Shown: positions 9,019-16,016 of the stretch, piece by piece
Numbering within the stretch: the stretch's first letter is position 1
Layout of the letters: every line of letters begins with the position of its first letter
NCBI GenBank assembly: GCA_030427295.1
Contig: JAUHWS010000007.1
Location: forward strand, 1-45,947
Source of the DNA: a bacterium
GTDB lineage: Bacteria > Patescibacteriota > Gracilibacteria > UM-FILTER-43-11
Direction of reading: 5' to 3'
DNA: 45,947 nucleotides
Made by a program: the position numbers and the translations under genes
Notes under the pieces: model-generated
What the model saw: only the letters and a program-made list of their open reading frames with translations
Told to the model about the DNA's origin: nothing
Database searches by the model: none

Positions 9019-9492
9019 TTAGTCTTTTTCTTCTACCAGCATTGTAACAAATAGCAGCAATAAACCAACGGTAATTCCAACGTCAGCGATATTGAAGGTT
9101 GGAATGGGTTTGAGGATGATGAAGTCAACGACGTAGCCTTGTGCTAAGCGATCGATCAAATTGCCAACCCCCCCTCCTAAAATCATCCCTAATAAAATGG
9201 CTTGGAATGTGGCAGGCCCTTTTAATTCAAATAAATAGCGAATGCCCATCCAGAGCAAAAAGGCAATGATGAGCAGGCTGGCTAAAATTTGAATAACAAA
9301 CGGGATGTCCAATCCAAAAGCAATGCCATCATTTTTATGAAAAGGGACCAAATAAAACCAGCTTTCAATGAAAGTGAAGGGGTGGAAGGATTCTGAAACG
9401 GCCCAGCGTTTGGTGAAGAAATCAAAAATAAGCCAAAGATCGAAAGAGAGAAATAGGGCCAATAATGCTTTAATTTTGGAATGTTTCATCAT
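9019..9492 (-). CDS. lspA: Signal peptidase II (prolipoprotein signal peptidase)
   Basis: Inner-membrane aspartyl protease that removes the signal peptide of diacylglyceryl-modified prolipoproteins. The 157-residue length is typical. Four membrane helices are visible. The catalytic aspartates are seen in GNLIDR (D114) and in FNIADV (D137), the two signature boxes of the family; the Asn of the N-terminal [10 protein letters not shown] box also matches. The N-terminal helix contains the D-x-x-x-K-type element DFFTKRW. It is divergent from ftsW with only about 50 bp between starts, and lies upstream of the two SLH/DKNYY genes, which however have no lipobox, so they are not obvious substrates. 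Confidence 0.95.
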   Translation of the reverse strand: MMKHSKIKALLALFLSFDLWLIFDFFTKRWAVSESFHPFTFIESWFYLVPFHKNDGIAFGLDIPFVIQILASLLIIAFLLWMGIRYLFELKGPATFQAILLGMILGGGVGNLIDRLAQGYVVDFIILKPIPTFNIADVGITVGLLLLFVTMLVEEKD

Positions 9493-9544
9493 TATCTATT
9501 TTCAACAAAAAAGTGGAGTGATGCAAGGAAAAAGGGTATATTGG

Positions 9545-10843
9545 ATGAGCGTGCACAAAAAGCCTTCGCAGGTCCTAGTTTCAACTGAATTAGAGCTCCT
9601 GTTGGATCAAACCAATACGCAAATAATGAAAAAAAACTCCCTTGACGTCACTTTGGCCATCACCATTTTTAGTTTAGTGGTTTTTGGAATTGTAATGATT
9701 TCAAGTGTGAGTGTTTATGAATCACACCAGATTACCAGTGAGCTAGTGGCGGATGGGGTTTTAAAGGAAACATCGAATAGTTTTTACTTATGGCGACATT
9801 TTTTGCGTACCCTTGTTTCCATTCCTATTTTTATATTTGCCATTTATTTTCCGCTCAAATTTTGGAAAAAAGCAGCTTTGCCTTTTTTTATTTTTTCTAT
9901 TTTACTTTTGATTGGGGTTTTTATTCCGGGAATTGGTGATGATTTCAACACCAATGCTAAGTCGTGGATCAACATCAAAGGGCTGCCCTCTTTTCAACCG
10001 ATTGAAGTTGCCAAACTGGCGCTGATTTTTTATTTGGCTGTGTGGATGGAGAAGCGGCAAGAGTTGGTTCGCTCTTTTCAGTATGGTTTTATTCCTTTTA
10101 CAGTCTTGCTCAGTGCAGTGGTGCTTTTGGTGATTTTGCAGCCTGATTTGGGATCTGTTCTGGTGGTTTTGACGATGGCAGCGTCGATGTTTTACACGGC
10201 GGGAGGGAGTGTGATTCATGTGGGGCTGGGGGCGGCTGTGGCGACCTTAATGGCGACGCCTTTCATTTTTTTTGTGGATAAATTTAAGCACATTCCCAAA
10301 CGTATTTTTACCTTTTTGAATCCGGAATTAGCCGATCCTCTCAAAGAAGGGTTTCAAATTAAACAGGCTCTGATTGCGGTGGGGAATGGGGGTTTATTTG
10401 GGGTGGGGTTTGGGAAGTCGGTTCAAAAATTTGGTTATTTGCCTGAAGTTCAAAGTGATACCATTTTTGCAGCGGCTGCTGAAGAGCTGGGGTTCATCCG
10501 TATTGTCTTTTTGGTTTTGGCTTACGCAATCATTGCCTATCGTGGTTTTGCGATTGCCAATCATGCCAAAGATCGTTTTTCGATGCTCATCGCTGTGGGA
10601 ATCACAAGCTTGTTCACGTTTCAGGCCATCATCAATATTGGAGTGGTCTTGGCCATTTTGCCCAATACAGGAATTACTCTCCCTTTCTTGAGTTATGGAG
10701 GGACCTCACTCACCATCAATTTGTTGGCGGCTGGCATCTTACTTAATATTTCACGTTATGCCCAAGAAGGTACGCATTTTACTCACCGGAGGCGGGTCCG
10801 GCGGACATATTCTTCCCAATCTCGCCGTCGCGTCCGCTATTAA
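9545..10843 (+). CDS. ftsW: FtsW/RodA-type SEDS peptidoglycan glycosyltransferase
   Basis: SEDS-family polytopic membrane protein that polymerises lipid II together with a class B PBP. About ten membrane helices start at DVTLAITIFSLVVFGIVMIS. Conserved boxes include QPIEVAKLALIFYLA (helix 3-4 region), QPDLGSVLVVL, and the C-terminal PNTGITLPFLSYGGTSL, which is closer to FtsW than RodA. I chose the ATG at 9545 (MSVHKK); ATGs at 9521 and 9626 are also possible, and the still longer frame back to 9368 would overlap lspA and is rejected. The 3' end overlaps murG by 86 nt, implying translational coupling. The short Arg-rich C-terminus (RRRVRRTYSSQSRRRVRY) comes from the overlap region. Confidence 0.93.
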   Translation: MSVHKKPSQVLVSTELELLLDQTNTQIMKKNSLDVTLAITIFSLVVFGIVMISSVSVYESHQITSELVADGVLKETSNSFYLWRHFLRTLVSIPIFIFAIYFPLKFWKKAALPFFIFSILLLIGVFIPGIGDDFNTNAKSWINIKGLPSFQPIEVAKLALIFYLAVWMEKRQELVRSFQYGFIPFTVLLSAVVLLVILQPDLGSVLVVLTMAASMFYTAGGSVIHVGLGAAVATLMATPFIFFVDKFKHIPKRIFTFLNPELADPLKEGFQIKQALIAVGNGGLFGVGFGKSVQKFGYLPEVQSDTIFAAAAEELGFIRIVFLVLAYAIIAYRGFAIANHAKDRFSMLIAVGITSLFTFQAIINIGVVLAILPNTGITLPFLSYGGTSLTINLLAAGILLNISRYAQEGTHFTHRRRVRRTYSSQSRRRVRY

Positions 10844-11840
10844 TGAGCACAATCAGCAAGTTGAGCTCTTCTACATCTCTTCTCGAAAGGCGATGGATCG
10901 AAATTTGCTCAGAGGCTCAAGTTTGAGGGTATTTCGAATTTTTTCTGGCAAGTGGCGGCGTTATTTTTCGTGGCAAAATTTTATCGATCCAGTGTTTATT
11001 TTGTTGGGTTTTTTCCAATCTTTGGGGATTTTAATCTTGCATCGTCCTCAGGTGGTGTTTTCTAAAGGAGGTTATGTGAGTCTGCCTGTTACTTTTGCTG
11101 CCTTTTTATTGCGGATTCCTGTTATTTTACACGAATCTGATCGTCGCATGGGGATGGCAAATCGAATGGCGAGCCGTTTCGCCCGTTTTATTTTTGTGGC
11201 TTTTCCTCAATTGAAAGCTAAAAATAAAAAAATACGAGTCACGGGAAATCCCATTCGTTCTGAGGTGCTTGAGGGGGAGGTTAAAACTGGTTATCAGTTG
11301 ACTGGATTTGATTCAAAAAAACCGGTGCTTTTGGTGTGGGGGGGTAGCCAGGGAGCTCAGCAAATCAATGATTTACTGATGGCGGATTTGGAACGTTTCA
11401 CGTCCTTTTTTCAGGTCGTTCACATCACGGGACAAGCTCATTTGGGCCAAAAACATCCTGCGCATTCTTATAAATCATTTTCTTATTTGAAAGAAGATTT
11501 GAAGCATGTTTACGCGATTACGGACATGGTGATTGGGCGTGCTGGAGCCAATTCTCTTTTTGAGATTGCCGCGCTCAAAAAACCGAATATCATCATTCCT
11601 TTGGCTAATCTAGACCAACAAAAGAATGCGGCTTACTTTGAACAAAAGAAGGCAGGTTTGGTTTATCAAAAGACCGATAATCTTTTTGATTTAGCGCGGG
11701 ATTTGTGGCAAAATGAAGCCCTCAAAAAAGAGATGAAAATCGCCCTTGAGCATCTGTCCAAACCGCATGCTGCAGAAACGATTGCTGAATTGATTTTATC
11801 CATTGCGAAGGGCCAAAAAACGCTACCTAAATTGACCTGA
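10758..11840 (+). CDS. murG: UDP-GlcNAc:lipid I N-acetylglucosaminyltransferase
   Basis: Peripheral-membrane GT-B enzyme that adds GlcNAc to lipid I, giving lipid II, the substrate of FtsW. The start MPKKVRILLTGGGSGGH at 10758 fits the family, whose N-terminus begins just before the glycine loop GGGSGGH. The longer frame from 10695 is rejected because it would prepend residues translated from inside ftsW. Other signatures: HESDRRMGMANR (usually HEQN), GGSQGAQ, and the C-terminal donor site GRAGANSLFEIAALKKPNIIIPL followed by QQKNAAYF. About 360 residues, normal length. It overlaps ftsW by 86 nt and its TGA shares one base with the next ATG, so ftsW-murG-glycosyltransferase is a tight operon. 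Confidence 0.95.
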   Translation: MPKKVRILLTGGGSGGHILPNLAVASAINEHNQQVELFYISSRKAMDRNLLRGSSLRVFRIFSGKWRRYFSWQNFIDPVFILLGFFQSLGILILHRPQVVFSKGGYVSLPVTFAAFLLRIPVILHESDRRMGMANRMASRFARFIFVAFPQLKAKNKKIRVTGNPIRSEVLEGEVKTGYQLTGFDSKKPVLLVWGGSQGAQQINDLLMADLERFTSFFQVVHITGQAHLGQKHPAHSYKSFSYLKEDLKHVYAITDMVIGRAGANSLFEIAALKKPNIIIPLANLDQQKNAAYFEQKKAGLVYQKTDNLFDLARDLWQNEALKKEMKIALEHLSKPHAAETIAELILSIAKGQKTLPKLT

Positions 11841-12967
11841 TGAAGATTGGAATTAACGCACGCTTTCTGGCATTGCCGTATACCGGTGTTGGTAAATACA
11901 CCTATCACTTGATTCGCGGGCTTGCTACGTTGGATCAAGACAACGAGTATTTCTTGTTCACGCCTGAGCTGGCTGAAATTGAACTTCCTCCTCATTTCAA
12001 GCAAATTCGAGTGCCCGAAAAAGATTTTGCTTCTGAGAGCCTAAAAAAAGCTCATTGGGAACAGAAGCAGGTTCCCGCTGAGATGAAAAAATGGAAGGTG
12101 GATTTGGCTCACTTTTTATATCCGGCCAATCCGACTCAAAAACTTGATATTCCCACGATTGTTACGGTTCATGATGTGATTCCATGGCGCTTGGCAGCTT
12201 ATAATAAAAAACTTCGTTCCAAGCTATACCATCTCAATACAAAATTGGCTCTTAAAAAAGCAGATTATTTTATTACGGTTTCGAATTTTTCAAAGTCAGA
12301 AATTTTGTCCACCCTCAAGGTGGGTGAGGATAAAATCACTGTGACACCTCTAGCCTCTCCGCTAGTTGAAGTTCAGGAGGTGCCGGATCAATTGAATTTG
12401 CGGCGAGATTTTTTGCTTTATGTGGGAGGTTACGATGAACGCAAAAATGTCCCCTTGCTCATGATTGCCTTTCAAAAATTCATTGCCAATCATTATCCTG
12501 TCGATTTGATTTTGGTGGGGGCGAAAAATCGCAAACTGGAACGCTATTTGGTGGATGATTTTTTGGAGAAAGTGGACAATAAATTTCCCCTCAAACCCAA
12601 GGGTAAGATTGTGTTTACCGAGAACTTGTCTGATCATGAATTGGCGGGGTTGTATAAAAAGGCTATGGCTCTGGTCCATGCTTCAAATTACGAAGGATTC
12701 AATTTGCCTCTGGTGGAGGCCATGAATTATAACTTGCCCATGGCGGTGGCTGATATCCCCGTGAACCGAGAAGTGGCTGGGGATGCTGCCTTTTTCATTA
12801 ACCCTCAAGATGAAGACACGTTTGGTTTGGGCTTACATCAGTTTTTAAATCAAAAATCCATGCATGCGGATTTGGCTCAAAAGGCCAAGGCTCGTAAAAA
12901 GCATTTTGATTGGGAAAAAACCGCCCAAAAAACCTTGGATATTTATCGGTCGTTTAAAAAGTCTTAA
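11840..12967 (+). CDS. Glycosyltransferase, GT4 (GT-B) type
   Basis: Retaining GT-B glycosyltransferase, probably acting on nucleotide-sugar donors to build a cell-surface glycan; acceptor unknown. The N-terminal domain opens MKIGINARFL and contains the Gly loop YTGVGKYTYHL, then TVHDVIPW. The C-terminal donor domain begins FLLYVGGYDERKNVPLL and holds the E-x7-E signature in YEGFNLPLVEAMNYNLP, followed by VADIPVNREVAGDAAFFINP, all typical of group 1 (mannosyltransferase-like) enzymes. 375 residues. ATG overlaps the murG stop (TGATG), so it is translationally coupled to a lipid II gene; a role in decorating lipid-linked precursors or envelope polysaccharide is an inference from that context. 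Confidence 0.9.
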   Translation: MKIGINARFLALPYTGVGKYTYHLIRGLATLDQDNEYFLFTPELAEIELPPHFKQIRVPEKDFASESLKKAHWEQKQVPAEMKKWKVDLAHFLYPANPTQKLDIPTIVTVHDVIPWRLAAYNKKLRSKLYHLNTKLALKKADYFITVSNFSKSEILSTLKVGEDKITVTPLASPLVEVQEVPDQLNLRRDFLLYVGGYDERKNVPLLMIAFQKFIANHYPVDLILVGAKNRKLERYLVDDFLEKVDNKFPLKPKGKIVFTENLSDHELAGLYKKAMALVHASNYEGFNLPLVEAMNYNLPMAVADIPVNREVAGDAAFFINPQDEDTFGLGLHQFLNQKSMHADLAQKAKARKKHFDWEKTAQKTLDIYRSFKKS

Positions 12968-13035
12968 CAATTAGCTTAAAAAGCTTAATAAGTTAGTGAA
13001 TAGATAATCAATAATAAGTAATAAATAATATATTC

Positions 13036-14853
13036 ATGAACAATCGCATCGCCGTTCTCGACTTTGGAGGCCAATATGCCCATTTGATTGCCAACCGTGT
13101 TCGGCGTTTGGGGGTTTATAGTGAGATTTTAGATAACGAGATCTCTGCGGCAGAGTTGGCTGACTATGCTGGCGTGATTTTGTCGGGGGGTCCAGATAGT
13201 GTTCGAGAGCTTGGCGCGCCTCAGTGTGATCCAGCTATTTTTGAACTTCCCGTTCCGATCTTGGCTATTTGCTATGGTCATCAATTGATGCAGCACACTT
13301 TGGGGGGACGTGTGGATAAAGGTGAGACACGTGAATACGGATTTGCTTCGCTTCAGCTTCAAAAAAAAGAGGGGATTTTTGAGGGATTTTCCGATCGTTC
13401 TCGGGTATGGATGTCTCATTTTGACGTCGTTCATGATTTGGCTGAGGGATTTGAAATTTTGGGAACCACGGAGGATTGTCCCACGGCGGCAGTGGGCAAT
13501 TTGGAACGAAATTATTTTGGGATTCAGTTTCACACCGAAGTTACGCATACGGAAGAAGGCAACAGGCTCCTCGATAATTTCTTAAACTTGTGTCAGGTGG
13601 AGCGAAATTGGAATATTAAAGCGTTTATTCAAAAAGAGGTGGAAGCCATTCAGGATAAAATTGGCGATAAAAAAGTCTTTTTGTTGGTTTCTGGGGGAGT
13701 GGATTCCACGGTTTGTTTTGCTCTTCTTGAAAAAGCTCTGGGGGCTGATCGGGTTTATGGCATGTTGGTGGATACGGGTTTGATGAGGCTTGATGAAGCT
13801 TTCAAAGTCAAAACAGCTTTGAAAGCGGCTGGATTCACCAATTTGCACGTGGCGGATAAAAAAGAGCTCTTTTTGGAGCGTTTGAAGGGTATTTCTGATC
13901 CTGAAGAGAAGCGAAAAATCATTGGGGAGCTCTTTTGGGAGGTGAAAGAATCCGTGGCTGAAGAGCTTGGTTTGAATCCTGATGAATGGATCATGGGGCA
14001 GGGAACGATTTATCCAGATACCATTGAAACGGGAGGGACAAAGCATGCGGATAAGATCAAAACCCATCACAATCGGGTGGATCTAGTTCAAGAAATGATT
14101 GCGGCGGGAAAGGTGATTGAACCCATTGCCGAGCTTTACAAAGATGAAGTGCGTGAGTTGGGCGAAGAATTGGGGCTACCTCACCAGCTCGTGTGGCGCC
14201 ATCCTTTCCCTGGGCCTGGACTGGGTGTGCGGATTTTATGTACGAGCGCACAAGATGTTCAACAGGCTGATGATTATAGTCAACTGAGTCAAGACATTAC
14301 CGATTATTGCCGAGATACCTTTGAACTGGATGTTTTTTCAGCTCAAGTCTTGCCCTGTAAGTCGGTGGGTGTTCAGGGGGATGAGCGGACTTATGCCCAT
14401 CCGGTGGCCTTGTTCACTGATGTCCGGGATTGGGATTTGCTTGAAAAGATTTCCACGACCATTACCAATCGCTACCCTCAAGTGAATCGAGTAATGCTTT
14501 GTTTGGAGGGGCAGCCTGATCGTTTTAAACTCAAACTTGCCGACACGAATGCAGCGCGGGTTCAACTGCTTCAGCGGGTGGATGATACCGTCACTCAGGT
14601 GATGAACCAAGCTGAGCAGGATTACAATATTTGGCAATTTCCGGTGGTTTTGGTACCGGTGAGTTCGGAAGAAGGCAAAGAGTCGATTGTGCTCCGCCCG
14701 ATTGTTTCGACGGAGGCCATGACGGCGAGTTTTGCTCGGATCGATGAATCAATTCTCCAAAAACTCACGGATCAAATTTGTGAGTCCTCAGACATTTCTC
14801 ACATTTTCTATGATTTGACGCATAAGCCTCCGGGGACGATTGAGTGGGAGTAA
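13036..14853 (+). CDS. guaA: GMP synthase (glutamine-hydrolysing), long form
   Basis: Converts XMP to GMP with ATP and glutamine. The class I amidotransferase domain (about 1-190) shows LDFGGQY, the nucleophile elbow AICYGHQ, and the His/Glu pair in FGIQFHTEVTHTEEG. The ATP pyrophosphatase domain has the P-loop SGGVDST (about 219-225) and THHNRV. The C-terminal dimerisation region is about 200 residues rather than the roughly 120 of E. coli, bringing the total to 605. Motifs KSVGVQGDERTY, FPVVLVPV and YDLTHKPPGTIEWE resemble the long, two-lobed form known from eukaryotic GMP synthase. It starts 68 bp after the glycosyltransferase; no clear Shine-Dalgarno is visible. Confidence 0.95.
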   Translation: MNNRIAVLDFGGQYAHLIANRVRRLGVYSEILDNEISAAELADYAGVILSGGPDSVRELGAPQCDPAIFELPVPILAICYGHQLMQHTLGGRVDKGETREYGFASLQLQKKEGIFEGFSDRSRVWMSHFDVVHDLAEGFEILGTTEDCPTAAVGNLERNYFGIQFHTEVTHTEEGNRLLDNFLNLCQVERNWNIKAFIQKEVEAIQDKIGDKKVFLLVSGGVDSTVCFALLEKALGADRVYGMLVDTGLMRLDEAFKVKTALKAAGFTNLHVADKKELFLERLKGISDPEEKRKIIGELFWEVKESVAEELGLNPDEWIMGQGTIYPDTIETGGTKHADKIKTHHNRVDLVQEMIAAGKVIEPIAELYKDEVRELGEELGLPHQLVWRHPFPGPGLGVRILCTSAQDVQQADDYSQLSQDITDYCRDTFELDVFSAQVLPCKSVGVQGDERTYAHPVALFTDVRDWDLLEKISTTITNRYPQVNRVMLCLEGQPDRFKLKLADTNAARVQLLQRVDDTVTQVMNQAEQDYNIWQFPVVLVPVSSEEGKESIVLRPIVSTEAMTASFARIDESILQKLTDQICESSDISHIFYDLTHKPPGTIEWE

Positions 14854-14859
14854 CTTTCT

Positions 14860-15291
14860 AGACTCTTAGCTACTAGCTGTTTGCTGTTAGACTAATCAGT
14901 ATTCAGAATGACTCTATTTGTTCCGTTGATACTCCCTGAATCATCATTCCCCATGTCATCTTCAGACTTGTTCCCGGGATCTCGTTTAGACTCACGGAAC
15001 AAGTCCGAGAGTGATATTGAGGTGTGGTGTTGGTATATACTTTGGGTTGAGGTGAGTATATACTTTCGTTTCAATTACAAGTTACGAATTACGAATTAAA
15101 TCGCAGTGTCTAAAACCTCAATTCTTAAACATCATTTTGAATATTGATGGCTTAAATAAAACAAATTCTAAACCGTTTGGACATTAGAAATTAAAGTTTA
15201 AGATTTGTTTGGGGGTGAATTGGAATGAATTGGAAAGTATTGGAATGAATTAAGACATGGGTATATAGTTGGGGAGAGGGTGGGTATATAC
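14860..15291 (+). repeat. Composite intergenic repeat, copy 2
   Basis: Begins soon after the guaA stop. The left part has TTAGCTACTAGCTG-type heptads and a segment (GTTAGACTAATCAGTATTC) also found in copy 4, then an inverted repeat ACTTGTTCC/GGAACAAGT (14966-14974/14996-15004). Module A has GTATATAC at 15033-15040 and 15056-15063. The middle holds inverted arms at 15159-15173 and 15196-15210 (AAACAAATTCTAAAC/GTTTAAGATTTGTTT). Module B has GTATATAG at 15261-15268 and GTATATAC at 15284-15291. Both pairs are spaced 23 bp. A 63-codon open frame across this region is not credible as a gene. The rest of the gap to 15410 contains only the sigma-gene promoter. Confidence 0.8.
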
Positions 15292-15358
15292 TTCAGTTTT
15301 TTCGTAACAAATATTCAGATGGGACGTTGTAAAAAGAGTGGTTGTGAGCCTAAATTTC

Positions 15359-15387
15359 TTGCAAAATTGATTAAATTATTGTATAAA
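15359..15387 (+). promoter_or_regulatory. Promoter of the sigma factor gene
   Basis: TTGCAA (15359-15364), a 17-bp spacer, then TATAAA (15382-15387). Transcription would start near 15394, leaving only about 15 nt before the TTG start codon at 15410. It lies just downstream of composite repeat copy 2. Confidence 0.65.
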
Positions 15388-15409
15388 GAAATAAATTTAT
15401 TTTGATCCT

Positions 15410-15967
15410 TTGTCAAATATCCCTTCAAAAAAAATCGATGAGCTTGTGGAGCGGGCTCAAAAAGGAGATGCCGAGGCTTTCGGTGGTATTTATGATGAAT
15501 TGGTCAAGCCGATTTATCGTTATATCTATTACCGGGTGGAGCCTCAGATTGCTGAAGATCTGACGGAAGAGACTTTTTTGAAGGCTTGGAAAGCACTCCC
15601 TAAATATAAAAAAACGAAGCATCCATTTTCGGCGTGGGTTTTTAGGATTGCTCATAATTTAGTCTGTGATTATTATCGTAAAAATAAGACCACTAGTGAA
15701 ATTGATGAAAATGTGGCGGATGAGAATCGGTCTTCGAGTCCTAAAGAGCAAGTCAATCTCAAGCTAAATCAGGTTAAGCTCCATAAAGCCATCAAAAAGC
15801 TACCTGAAAATTACCAGCAGGTCATTATTCTCAAATATATTAATGAGGAAGAAAATCCGGCCATTGCTAAAATCATTGGAAAATCGGAGGGGGCCGTTCG
15901 AACCCTCCAATTTAGAGCTCTTGAAAAATTGAGGGGCTTGCTCTCCGAAAAAAAGGAAGATTTTTGA
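15410..15967 (+). CDS. ECF-type RNA polymerase sigma factor
   Basis: Sigma-70 family factor of 185 residues with only regions 2 and 4, the ECF layout. Region 2 (about 20-90) includes FGGIYDELVKPIYRYIYYRV, DLTEETFLKAWKAL and FSAWVFRIAHNLVCDYYRK. After a polar linker, region 4 (about 125-172) has LPENYQQVIILKYINEE and a helix-turn-helix ending EGAVRTLQFRALEKLR. The start is TTG; no ATG or GTG lies upstream in frame near the promoter at 15359-15387. The next gene, 49 bp downstream, encodes a membrane FecR-domain protein, so this is very likely a sigma/anti-sigma pair that senses an envelope signal. Target genes are unknown. Confidence 0.9.
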   Translation: MSNIPSKKIDELVERAQKGDAEAFGGIYDELVKPIYRYIYYRVEPQIAEDLTEETFLKAWKALPKYKKTKHPFSAWVFRIAHNLVCDYYRKNKTTSEIDENVADENRSSSPKEQVNLKLNQVKLHKAIKKLPENYQQVIILKYINEEENPAIAKIIGKSEGAVRTLQFRALEKLRGLLSEKKEDF

Positions 15968-16016
15968 AACAAATCCGTATTTGCTGCGTTGTATGACATG
16001 TAAGTATTAAAATTAA

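Noticed and set aside
9368-9544. Longer N-terminus for FtsW starting at 9368
   Set aside because: It would overlap lspA antisense by over 100 bp and add a hydrophilic extension with no parallel in the family; a start at 9545 (or 9521) is more likely.
14908-15099. 63-residue open frame downstream of guaA
   Set aside because: Lies entirely within composite repeat copy 2 and shows no protein-like features.
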